Source: Actinomycetota bacterium (GTDB taxonomy: Bacteria > Actinomycetota > Actinomycetes > Mycobacteriales > Micromonosporaceae). Taken from it: 8,104 nucleotides of DNA. The notes under the pieces were generated by a model, which did no database searches, had not been told where the DNA came from, and saw nothing but the letters and a program-made list of their open reading frames with translations. Position numbers and translations under genes: made by a program. Positions 1-5,936 of this stretch are shown here, one piece after another. The DNA lies in contig VAXX01000034.1 of assembly GCA_005885115.1 (NCBI GenBank), positions 1 through 8,104 of the forward strand, read 5' to 3'. Positions within the stretch are counted from its first letter, which is position 1. Each line of letters opens with the position of its first letter.

Positions 1-400
1 AGGGAAGTACCTCGCTCAGCGTGGCCCGCATCTGCTCCAGCCCGTACGGCTTGGGCAGGAACCCGGCCACCGCATGCCCCCGGTACCGCCGGCGTGCGGT
101 CGCGGGGTCGGACCCGCTGGACAGCACCACCGGTACCGCCGTTCCGTGATCCTCGAGCCCGGTCAGGACCGCCTCGCCGGACAGCCCCGGCAGGGTCAGG
201 TCGAGCACGACCAGGACCAGTTCACCCTTGCGTTCCTGGAAGATCTCCAGTGCCTCGTTGCCGTCTGCCGCCCCGACCACGGTGAAGCCGAGTTCGGTGA
301 GTGTCCGGGCGGCGTACCGGCGCACCGGGTCCTCGTCCTCGACGAGCAGAACCAGGCCGTGCCCGTGCCAGTCCGCCGACCGCTTGCGGTGCAGTCGCAT
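1..400 (-). CDS. Response regulator receiver-domain protein (3' end beyond window)
   Basis: Reading leftward from an ATG at 400-398, 133 codons stay open to the window edge, so the stop lies just outside. The protein is a CheY-like receiver: acidic pocket E21-D22-E23-D24 in LVLLVEDEDPVRR, phospho-acceptor D67 in VVLDLTLPG, Ser94/95 at the switch position in VVLSSGSDP, and K117 in FLPKPYG. These are the five expected receiver landmarks, and the visible part already spans almost a whole domain, so this is probably a stand-alone receiver without an output domain. An output domain beyond position 1 cannot be excluded. The start is the only ATG before the domain; its Shine-Dalgarno is weak, and the frame is open further upstream without a better start. 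It is divergent from the hybrid kinase at 497 and likely exchanges phosphate with it (inference from proximity). The domain assignment is firm. Confidence 0.85.
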   Translation of the reverse strand, partial: MRLHRKRSADWHGHGLVLLVEDEDPVRRYAARTLTELGFTVVGAADGNEALEIFQERKGELVLVVLDLTLPGLSGEAVLTGLEDHGTAVPVVLSSGSDPATARRRYRGHAVAGFLPKPYGLEQMRATLSEVLP

Positions 401-496
401 GGATTCCAGTATTGCCGCCCGTCCGCGTACCGTCGCCGGCCCCGCGGTCGATGCCCATCCGCCCGCCGGCGGGGTAGCATGCGCACGAGGCGATTG
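401..496. promoter_or_regulatory. Divergent intergenic region with a 12-bp palindrome
   Basis: This 96-bp gap separates the two divergent signalling genes and must hold both start regions unless promoters lie inside the genes. At 462-473 there is a perfect 12-bp palindrome, CCCGCCGGCGGG. A TANNNT hexamer (TAGCAT, 475-480) sits right after it, but there is no good -35 and it is very close to the kinase start. The palindrome could be an operator shared by both genes, but a GC-only palindrome in this genome is weak evidence. Confidence 0.25.
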
Positions 497-3400
497 ATGT
501 CCCCAACTCAGCGCGTGAAGCGCCCGGTCATCGGCATGGTGACCAGCGGCCCTCTCATGGAAATGTGCGAGGAGCAGTGGCTGGGCGTCAGCGACGCGGC
601 GCAGGCCAACGACTGCGACCTGATCTGCTTCGTGGGCCGTGAGCTGGGCCACCCCGACCGCCGCTTCCAGCAGGCCAACGCCATCTACGACCTGGTGTCC
701 ACGCAGCGGCTCGACGCGCTGGTGGTGTGGACCACCCGGATCGGCCTGCTGGTGGACGACGAGACGCTCGCCCGGTTCCTGCGGCGGTTCGCGCCGCTTC
801 CGATCGTCACGATCGAGAAGCAGGTGGCCGCCTGCCCGACCGTACTGATGGACAACCGGGCCGGCATGGCCGAGGCGGTGGGCCATCTGATCGAGGTACA
901 CGGTCAGCGCCGGATCTCGTTCGTGCGCGGCCCGGAAAACCACGATGGGGCGCAGGACCGGTACGCCGGATACCGCGCCGCCCTTGCCGCACACGGCCTT
1001 CCGCTCGACCCGGACCTGGTGCTCCAGCCGCAGACCTGGAACTGGGACCCCGAGGCGGCCTGCGACGAGATGACCCGGATGCTCAAGCAGGTCGGGCCGC
1101 CGGACGCGGTCGCGGCGGCCAACGACGACTACGCGCTGGGCGTCCTCGCGGCTCTCGACGCGGCCGGCATCCGCACCCCCGACGAGGTCGGCGTGGTCGG
1201 CTACGACAACCACACCAACATCCGGTCGCACGGCCTCGGGTACGAGGTGGCCACCGATGATCCGGCCAGCGTCGTCCAGCGCCGGGCCAACGTCAACGCC
1301 GGGACGCTGGAGCTGACCACGGTCCGGGCGCCGTTCATCGAGATGGGCCGACGGGCAGTGGAAATGGCCGTGACACTTGTCCGCGGCGAGCCGGTCCAGG
1401 CCATCGAGACGATGGCCACCGAACTGTTGGTACGTCGATCCTGCGGCTGTTTCTCCGGGGCCCAGGGGTCGGCCGCGCCCGCCGCGCGGCGGCCGAGCAC
1501 GGCGCCCGAGACCGCCGCGCCCGACGCGGTCGTGGCCGATCTGCGCCGCGCCCTGGGTACCATTGCCGACGCCCTTCCGGACGGCTGGACAGGGCGGCTC
1601 GTCGCCGGGTTCCTCGACGAGGTACACGGTCGTGCCGAGGGCGCCGTTGGTCGAGCCCGGTACGTTCGCCGCGACCGAGGACCTGTGGCTGCGGGTACAG
1701 CTGCTGCTCGCCGAGACGAGCCAGCGCCTGGGCGACTACCACCATCTGCTGGACGAGAAGCGCGACCAGACCGTACGCGAGGCCGGCCAGCACCTGATCG
1801 CATCCCGGGAAGCCGACGAGCTGAGCGCGGCGTTGGTCGAGGAGCTGCCCCGGCTGGGTATCCCCGGCTGCCACGTCGCCGTACACCCGACCGTGCTCGG
1901 CGAGGCCGACCCCGGCCCGGACCAGGTCCGCGTGCTGCTGGCGTACGAGCAGGGCGCCCGACGCGAGGCGACCGGCGAGCCGTTCCCGTCGACGTCGCTG
2001 ACCCCGTACCCGATCGACCGCTCCGGCCCGTACAGCATCATCGCCGTCCCCCTGTCGGTGGTGGAAGGCCCGCTCGGCTTCGTCCTGTTCGAGATCGGCC
2101 CCCGCATCGGCTGGGTGTACGAGGCGATGCAGGAACAGATCAGCAGCGGGCTGCGCGGCGTGCTGTTCGTCCAGCGCGAGCGGCGCGCGCTCGCCGCGGT
2201 CGAGGACGCCCGGCACCACCTCGAACTCGCGCACGCCGAGCTGGAGCAGCGGGTGGTGGAGCGGACCCGGGAACTGGCCGAGGCCAACCGGATCCTGGTC
2301 GAGCAGATCGCCCAACGCGAGCTGGCCGAGCAGCGCCAGGCGAGCCTCGCGGCCCAACTGCGGCACGCGCAGAAGATGGAGGCGATCGGTCGGCTCGCCG
2401 GTGGGGTGGCCCACGACTTCAACAACCTGTTGACAGTGATCAACGGAAACACCGACTACCTGCTGCGTACCCTCGACCCCGACGACCCGCACCGACCCGA
2501 CCTCGACGACATCCGGTACGCCGGCGAGCGCGCCGCCAACCTCACCGACCAGCTGCTCGCGTTCACCCGGCAGCGGGTGCTGCACCCGGGCCGGATCGAC
2601 CTGAACCAGACCGTCGGCAACGTCCAGACCATGCTGCGCCGGTTGATCGGCGAGGACATCGAGCTGACCGCGACCCTGCCGCCCGACGTCGCCCCGGTCT
2701 GGGCCGACCCCGGCCAGCTCGAACAGATCATCTTCAATCTCGCCGCCAACGCCCGCGACGCCATGCCCGAGGGCGGCCGGCTGCACATCGAGACCGGGAA
2801 CGTCCGGCTGGACGGCGGCGCCACCGGCCGGCTGGTCGACGTACCGCCGGGGGACTACGTCCTGCTGCGCATCCGCGACAGCGGCATCGGGATGGACGAG
2901 GCGGTACAGGCCAACGTCTTCGAACCGTTCTTCACCACCAAGCCACCGGGCAAGGGCACCGGGCTGGGCCTGGCGACGGTGTTCGGGGTCGTCGCGCACA
3001 GCGGGGGACAGCTCGACCTGTCCAGCGCGCCGGGCGCCGGTACCACCATCGACGTCTATCTCCCGCGCGCCCAGGGGGCCACCGCACCGGCCGGGCCGCC
3101 GGTCGCATCCGCCGCACCCGCCGCGCCGGGCCGCGGGTCCGAGACGATCCTGCTGGTCGAAGACGATCAGCGGGTACGTGCGGTGACCCGCCGTTCCCTC
3201 GTCCAGTACGGGTACGCGGTCCTGGAAGCCGGCGACGGCCTCGACGCGCTACGGATCTTCCAGGCCCATCCGGGCCCGATTGACCTGGTCATCACCGACG
3301 TGGTCATGCCCAGGCTCGGCGGCCCGCAGTTCATCAAGCTGCTGGAGGAGGTACGGCCGGGCAACGCGGTGCTCTACATCTCCGGCTACACCGACGGGTA

Positions 3401-3521
3401 CATCTCCCGGGAGCGCCTGACCGGGGAAACCGTGGCGCTGCTGAAGAAGCCGTTCAGTGAGGATGGGCTGCTCCGCCGGGTACGGGAGCTGCTGGACCTG
3501 CACGTCACCGACCAGGTGTAG
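497..3521 (+). pseudogene. Hybrid histidine kinase with LacI-type sensor, single-base frameshift
   Basis: Frames 2 and 3 together encode one protein of 1007 residues if one base is removed near 1641-1645; 497-3521 minus one base is an exact multiple of three. Start: ATG 497 with GAGG at 487-490, six bases upstream; the in-frame ATG at 479 has no comparable site. The N-terminal half (to about residue 382) is a periplasmic-binding/LacI-type sensor fold beginning RPVIGMVTSG and containing FVRGPENHDG, AANDDYALGVLAAL and VGVVGYDN. It has no helix-turn-helix, signal peptide or membrane segment, so it should sense a ligand in the cytoplasm. It ends in RRSCGC (Cys316, Cys318). Frame 2 then turns into low-complexity Arg/Pro sequence while frame 3 picks up LVEPGTFAATEDLWLR. 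Removing one base restores a smooth AEGALVEPGTF. Either the gene is truly broken, the assembly has an indel, or a ribosomal shift joins the halves; the last is least likely. As written, translation would run out of frame to a stop at 3283. Confidence 0.8.
1632..3521 (+). CDS. Kinase half: GAF-like, HisKA, HATPase_c and receiver domains
   Basis: This is the intact frame-3 part of the broken kinase. It could be translated separately from GTG 1632, with GAGG at 1619-1622 nine bases upstream; that start is a guess. Numbering below is for the repaired full protein. Residues about 438-560 form a GAF-like alpha/beta region (ADELSAALVEELPRLGIPG to LGFVLFEIG). Residues 562-630 form a charged coiled coil. 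The H-box GGVAHDFNNLL places the phospho-accepting His at 639. The ATPase follows with N-box IIFNLAANARDAMP (Asn751), G1 box DSGIGMDE (from Asp794), F-box FEPFFTT and G2 box GKGTGLGLA. A Pro/Ala linker leads to a C-terminal receiver with ETILLVEDDQRV, phospho-acceptor Asp934 in ITDVVMP, Ser962 and Lys984 in LLKKPF. All catalytic residues are present, so this half should autophosphorylate and relay His to Asp. The separate receiver at 1-400 could be the next acceptor, because no DNA-binding output is fused here. Confidence 0.85.
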   Translation: MPRAPLVEPGTFAATEDLWLRVQLLLAETSQRLGDYHHLLDEKRDQTVREAGQHLIASREADELSAALVEELPRLGIPGCHVAVHPTVLGEADPGPDQVRVLLAYEQGARREATGEPFPSTSLTPYPIDRSGPYSIIAVPLSVVEGPLGFVLFEIGPRIGWVYEAMQEQISSGLRGVLFVQRERRALAAVEDARHHLELAHAELEQRVVERTRELAEANRILVEQIAQRELAEQRQASLAAQLRHAQKMEAIGRLAGGVAHDFNNLLTVINGNTDYLLRTLDPDDPHRPDLDDIRYAGERAANLTDQLLAFTRQRVLHPGRIDLNQTVGNVQTMLRRLIGEDIELTATLPPDVAPVWADPGQLEQIIFNLAANARDAMPEGGRLHIETGNVRLDGGATGRLVDVPPGDYVLLRIRDSGIGMDEAVQANVFEPFFTTKPPGKGTGLGLATVFGVVAHSGGQLDLSSAPGAGTTIDVYLPRAQGATAPAGPPVASAAPAAPGRGSETILLVEDDQRVRAVTRRSLVQYGYAVLEAGDGLDALRIFQAHPGPIDLVITDVVMPRLGGPQFIKLLEEVRPGNAVLYISGYTDGYISRERLTGETVALLKKPFSEDGLLRRVRELLDLHVTDQV

Positions 3522-3609
3522 CGCTATCTGTGACCTCGCAGATTGGGGACTGGCGATCAGCGGTCCCGCTGTCCATACTGAACGCAGGCGCGACAGGAGT
3601 CGAGGAACG

Positions 3610-3641
3610 AAACGGCACCCGGCTGCCACCGGGTGCCGTTT
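3610..3641 (+). terminator. Rho-independent terminator after the hybrid kinase
   Basis: A perfect 13-bp stem pairs 3610-3622 (AAACGGCACCCGG) with 3629-3641 around the six-base loop CTGCCA, and the 3' side runs into TTTT. It lies 88 bases after the kinase stop and separates the signalling genes from the next cluster. Confidence 0.85.
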
Positions 3642-3642
3642 T

Positions 3643-3773
3643 CACCTCCGCTTCAGACGAGCGAGCGGTAGGCGGAGCAAGAACTCAGGTCCCATCCTTG
3701 CACTGCCTCCTCTCGCTCGCAAGGGTCTCGCAGGGGTCGAGCCCCTCGCGCGAGACGAGAGGGGGAAGGAGAC
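3643..3773 (+). promoter_or_regulatory. Structured region upstream of the DUF6232-like gene
   Basis: No gene is seen here. Several complementary segments occur: CGAGCGAG (3658-3665) with CTCGCTCG (3712-3719); CCTCTCG (3709-3715) with CGAGAGG (3756-3762); and TCTCGC-AGGGG (3726-3736) with CCCCT (3742-3746) and GCGAGA (3750-3755), leaving a three-base bulge. The first two pairings share bases 3712-3715 and cannot both form. The second ends next to the Shine-Dalgarno AAGGAG (3766-3771). I found no convincing -10/-35 pair. A folded 5' leader is possible. Confidence 0.3.
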
Positions 3774-4088
3774 GTGAGTACGCATTTCCGGGGTCCGGAC
3801 CTGCTGATCACCGACGAGATGATCGCGGTTCGGGTACCGCAATGGCGCCAGCTCAGGATCTGCAAGCTGCGTGACCCGCAGGTGGTGATCCTCCGGACAT
3901 GGTGGCCGATCGGGCCACGCGTGTACGAGCTCCACGCCTGGTACGGCGACCACCTGATCTGCCTGTACAGCACCCGTGACGGGGCGAGGTTCGGGCAGGT
4001 CAGACGGGCTCTGGTGCGATCGTTCGAAACCGAACGGGAGCGCCATGAACGGTACGGGGTGTCGGCTGCCATACCTTCCCCCATGTGA
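3774..4088 (+). CDS. Small DUF6232-like protein of unknown function
   Basis: A 104-residue protein read from GTG 3774. AAGGAG (3766-3771) lies only two bases before this GTG, unusually close, but there is no other in-frame start upstream. The next option is ATG 3819, which would remove an N-terminal strand-like segment. The sequence reads as a small all-beta then helical protein: LLITDEMIAVRV, LRICKLRDPQVVIL, then YELHAWYGDHLICLYSTRD followed by FGQVRRALVRSFE. The pattern of an ELxAxYxGxxxxLYxTxD strand pair followed by FxQVxRALVR resembles, from memory, the C-terminal part of the DUF6232 family, but without the membrane hairpin that family often carries. It has no signal peptide or membrane helix. 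Its position before a DUF5753 regulator suggests it belongs to the same cluster. The coding call is fairly good; the family call is tentative. Confidence 0.65.
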   Translation: MSTHFRGPDLLITDEMIAVRVPQWRQLRICKLRDPQVVILRTWWPIGPRVYELHAWYGDHLICLYSTRDGARFGQVRRALVRSFETERERHERYGVSAAIPSPM

Positions 4089-4122
4089 GTACGCTGCCGG
4101 GCGTATGGTGTTCCGCGACACG

Positions 4123-4165
4123 CCCATCTGCGGGCAGGCACTTAGCGGTGCTGCCCGCAGATGGG
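4123..4165 (+). promoter_or_regulatory. Perfect 15-bp inverted repeat in front of the XRE regulator
   Basis: CCCATCTGCGGGCAG (4123-4137) is the exact reverse complement of 4151-4165, with a 13-base loop. There is no T-run after it. It lies 34 bases after the stop of the upstream small gene and 26 bases before the regulator's ATG. No promoter fits between the hairpin and that ATG, so a transcript of the regulator would probably carry the hairpin in its leader. It may be a U-less actinobacterial terminator, an attenuator, or an operator bound by the regulator itself. Confidence 0.65.
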
Positions 4166-4191
4166 GCCGCAACTGAGGACGAGAAGGACGC

Positions 4192-5091
4192 ATGTCAACG
4201 GGTGACCTGCCGGCCGTCGCGCGCCGTCGCGTGCGCATCGCCGTGCGCGAAGCCCGCGAGCGCAAAGGCCTCACCCAGGCCGATGTCGCCGAGGCGATGG
4301 AGTGGTCCGCCAGCAAGATCATGCGTATTGAATCCGGAGAAGTCACCATTTCTCCAAATGACCTCCGTCCGCTGCTCGCCTACCTCGGCATCCAGGACCG
4401 CGTGCGAGTTGAGGAGCTGATCCAGGACGCGAAAGCGTCCCGGCGTCGTCAGGAGTGGTGGGACGAGCCCCGGTTCCGCGAGTATCTGACCCCGGCGATG
4501 CGTCAGCTCATCCAGTACGAAGTGCAAGCCCACGTGGTGAAGTACTTCTACATGACCCTGATCCCCGGACGCCTCCAGACTCCGGCGTATGCCGAGGCGT
4601 TGCTGCGCTCGTACGGTGACTGGCTGGAGGGCCACGAGCGGGACATCCGTCTGGAAGCGCGGGTACGCCGACGCAAGGAACTCATGGCACGCAAGGACCG
4701 GCCGGACCTCGAGTTGCTGCTGGACGAGTCGGTGCTCCGGCGCAAGATCGGCGGCGGCCAGGTCATGGGCGAGCAGTTGCGTGACCTCGCCCAGCTGGCC
4801 GATCAGCAGCGGGTGCGGGTCCGAGTCGTACCCTTCGAGCTCCAGACCGCACCACCGCCCCTGCTCGGCTCGTTCGAGGTTCTCTATCTGGGCAGTGACG
4901 AAGATGCCGTCATGTACTACGAAAGCGCCCTCGTAGACGAAATCATCGAAGACAAGGCAGATATCAAACGGCACCTTGAGAGTTTCAGCCGGTTGTGGGA
5001 GACCGGGCTGGACGAAGCAAGCTCGGTACGCCTGATCCAGGATTGCGCGGAAAGAGCTCTCGCTCCAGGTGACAATAGGATTCCCGGGTGA
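4192..5091 (+). CDS. XRE-family regulator with DUF5753 domain (Scr1/WhiJ type)
   Basis: A 299-residue protein, the usual length for this family. Residues about 14-70 are an XRE/Cro-type helix-turn-helix: VREARERKGLTQADVAEAM is the first pair of helices and WSASKIMRIESGEVTIS carries the recognition helix and its turn. After a basic link (AKASRRRQEWWDE) the rest is DUF5753, recognised by the VKYFYMTLIPGRLQTPAYAE segment, LLLDESVLRR, a VRVRVVPFE strand and LGSFEVLYLG. Relatives in Streptomyces (WhiJ, Scr1, AbaA-type regulators) act with a neighbouring DUF397 small protein and influence development and secondary metabolism; they have also been described as antitoxin-like. The start ATG 4192 follows GAGAAGGA (4181-4188). 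The gene is 58 bases upstream of a DUF397 gene on the same strand, as expected for a co-transcribed pair. The target promoter is unknown. The inverted repeats at 4123-4165 and 5454-5469 are candidate sites. Confidence 0.93.
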   Translation: MSTGDLPAVARRRVRIAVREARERKGLTQADVAEAMEWSASKIMRIESGEVTISPNDLRPLLAYLGIQDRVRVEELIQDAKASRRRQEWWDEPRFREYLTPAMRQLIQYEVQAHVVKYFYMTLIPGRLQTPAYAEALLRSYGDWLEGHERDIRLEARVRRRKELMARKDRPDLELLLDESVLRRKIGGGQVMGEQLRDLAQLADQQRVRVRVVPFELQTAPPPLLGSFEVLYLGSDEDAVMYYESALVDEIIEDKADIKRHLESFSRLWETGLDEASSVRLIQDCAERALAPGDNRIPG

Positions 5092-5100
5092 GCCGGGAGC

Positions 5101-5144
5101 AGAGGGTACACCGAAAGGCGGGCCCTCTCCATTTATGAGGAGAG
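5101..5144 (+). promoter_or_regulatory. Two competing hairpins at the DUF397 ribosome-binding site
   Basis: CTCTCC (5125-5130) is complementary to GGAGAG (5139-5144), which is part of the GAGGAGAG Shine-Dalgarno of the gene at 5150, with an eight-base loop. The overlapping CCCTCT (5123-5128) is complementary to AGAGGG (5101-5106). The two pairings share four bases and exclude each other, so one would hide and the other free the ribosome-binding site. The stems are only 6 bp, so chance is a real alternative. Confidence 0.3.
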
Positions 5145-5149
5145 ACTGG

Positions 5150-5344
5150 ATGCAGCGCGATCACTCGCCATTCGAGTGGAAGAAGAGCTCTTATTGTGGT
5201 AGCGGCTCCTGCGTGGAAGTCGCGAAGGGGACAGAGACAATTCTGCTCCGGGACGCAAAGGACTCAGATAGTCCGGTTCTCGCGTTTACGCCATCCGAAT
5301 GGGCGAGCTTTGTCGCTGGCGTCCGTGCGGGGGAGTTCGACTAG
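5150..5344 (+). CDS. DUF397 small protein (first copy), partner of the DUF5753 regulator
   Basis: A 64-residue protein with the full DUF397 pattern: FEWKKSSYCGSGSCVEVA, then LLRDAKDSDSPVLAFTPSEWASFVAGVRAGEFD. The W-[RK]-K-S, C-G-S-G-x-C-V, LRD-K-D, L-x-F-T and EW-x-x-F-V positions are all present. ATG 5150 is preferred because GAGGAGAG (5137-5144) lies five bases upstream; the in-frame ATG 5135 overlaps that site and would add five residues. No enzymatic function is known for the family. Members sit next to XRE-DUF5753 regulators in actinomycetes and are thought to bind or modulate them. The gene follows the regulator by 58 bases and a strong terminator follows it, so the two probably share one transcript. 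Confidence 0.93.
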   Translation: MQRDHSPFEWKKSSYCGSGSCVEVAKGTETILLRDAKDSDSPVLAFTPSEWASFVAGVRAGEFD

Positions 5345-5364
5345 GTTCGGATTGGTTGTCATAC

Positions 5365-5411
5365 AAGGGCGCGTTGCGTACCGCCGACTCCGGCACACGC
5401 AACGCGCCCTT
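5365..5411 (+). terminator. Terminator after the first DUF397 gene
   Basis: AAGGGCGCGTTGCGT (5365-5379) is the exact reverse complement of 5397-5411, a 15-bp stem. The loop holds a further GCCG/CGGC pair (5383-5386 with 5391-5394), and the 3' arm ends in TTT. It starts 21 bases after the DUF397 stop. It closes the regulator/DUF397 transcript, so the second DUF397 gene probably has its own promoter. Confidence 0.85.
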
Positions 5412-5453
5412 TCCGCTGCCTGCCATCCATCGACTGCTGTTCACTCGCAAAAC

Positions 5454-5475
5454 TAGACGAAACGGTCTGTATCCT
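5454..5475 (+). promoter_or_regulatory. Operator-like TAGAC-N6-GTCTG with adjacent TATCCT
   Basis: TAGAC (5454-5458), GAAACG spacer, GTCTG (5465-5469) form an interrupted palindrome, immediately followed by a TANNNT hexamer, TATCCT (5470-5475). This differs at one base from TAGAC-N6-GTCTA, the site known for the sulfur-metabolism repressor McbR of Corynebacterium. A site abutting a -10 element would suit a repressor. No clear -35 is seen, and which protein binds it is unknown; the DUF5753 regulator next door is also a candidate. Confidence 0.35.
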
Positions 5476-5531
5476 CACATGACGGGGCTATTCATTCATC
5501 TCGGGTCTGTTCCGCCGGCACAGGGTTCTCC

Positions 5532-5537
5532 TATTAT
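5532..5537 (+). promoter_or_regulatory. Possible -10 element (TATTAT) for the second DUF397 gene
   Basis: TATTAT differs from the consensus TATAAT at one base and is AT-rich against a GC-rich background. It would place the transcript start near 5544, leaving room for the leader and the Shine-Dalgarno before ATG 5571. No good -35 lies 16-18 bases upstream. TCATTCAT (5492-5499) and ATGAATGA (5536-5543) are exact inverted repeats, the second overlapping this hexamer. Confidence 0.35.
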
Positions 5538-5570
5538 GAATGAGGGGAACTGATAGAAGGTGGGGACCGG

Positions 5571-5768
5571 ATGTCAAGAGCAAACGGCCAACTGCTGTGG
5601 CGAAAGAGTACAGGGTGCGGTAGCGGCGCCTGCGTGGCTGTCGCCATCGACTCGGACGCGGTTCACCTGCGGGATTCAAAAGATCCGGCCGGGCCGACGC
5701 TTACGTTTACGCGCGACGAATGGTCCCGCTTCGTCGCTGTATTGAAGACGGGTGGGTACGACCGGTAG
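5571..5768 (+). CDS. DUF397 small protein (second copy)
   Basis: A 65-residue DUF397 protein: LLWRKSTGCGSGACVAVAID, then HLRDSKDPAGPTLTFTRDEW and FVAVLKTGGYDR. It aligns with the copy at 5150 without gaps across the core, sharing W-[RK]-K-S, CGSG-x-CV-x-VA, LRD-x-KD, P-x-L-x-FT, EW and FVA, but differs clearly in between, so it is an old duplication or a separate acquisition rather than a recent repeat. ATG 5571 has AAGG-TGGGG (5557-5565) upstream at suitable spacing. A terminator and a promoter-like region separate it from the first copy, and there is no second regulator gene beside it. It may serve the same regulator under different control, or a distant one. Confidence 0.92.
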   Translation: MSRANGQLLWRKSTGCGSGACVAVAIDSDAVHLRDSKDPAGPTLTFTRDEWSRFVAVLKTGGYDR

Positions 5769-5891
5769 CGGCATTGCGTTATCGAGGTATCGAAGCCCTC
5801 GCCTATTCGCGCCGGACCCCGTTCGGTCTCGCCGAGGACGTGGTCGGCCGTACCACTCGCCTTGCCAGGTGTCAGACCGTCAGCGGTAAAT

Positions 5892-5917
5892 CCTATCTAT
5901 CCCATGGGAATAATAGG
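5892..5917. promoter_or_regulatory. 26-bp interrupted palindrome upstream of the sulfur operon promoter
   Basis: The arms CCTAT (5892-5896) and ATAGG (5913-5917) flank a perfect 10-bp core, TCCCATGGGA (5900-5909), with three unpaired positions on each side. It ends 19 bases before the -35 hexamer of the leader-peptide promoter and is AT-richer than its surroundings. Position and dyad symmetry suit an activator or a repressor of the transport operon. I cannot name the protein. Confidence 0.5.
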
Positions 5918-5936
5918 TGAGCTGGGTCACATCCCG

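Noticed and set aside
1335..2999. A 554-codon open frame on the minus strand
   Set aside because: It is the complement of the real kinase codons; such long antisense frames are common in GC-rich genomes and it shows no domain.
74..3283. A single 1069-codon open frame covering the kinase region
   Set aside because: Only about 497-1645 of it has protein-like sequence. Before that it overlaps the opposite-strand receiver, and after it the reading is Arg/Pro-rich while the adjacent frame carries all kinase motifs.
3530..3874. A 114-codon plus-strand frame after the kinase
   Set aside because: It runs through the terminator hairpin and into the next gene in the wrong frame, with no ribosome-binding site or recognisable sequence.
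4021..4036. Inverted repeat CGTTCG-AAAC-CGAACG in the 3' part of the small gene
   Set aside because: Six-base arms within coding sequence, with no promoter element beside it; likely chance.
3774..4094. Direct repeat GTGAGTACGC at 3774-3783 and 4085-4094
   Set aside because: Ten bases only; the first is a start codon context and the second spans a stop codon. No target-site duplication or mobile element lies between them.
5720..5920. A 66-codon plus-strand frame after the second DUF397 gene
   Set aside because: It starts inside the DUF397 gene in another frame, has no Shine-Dalgarno and shows no protein-like pattern.
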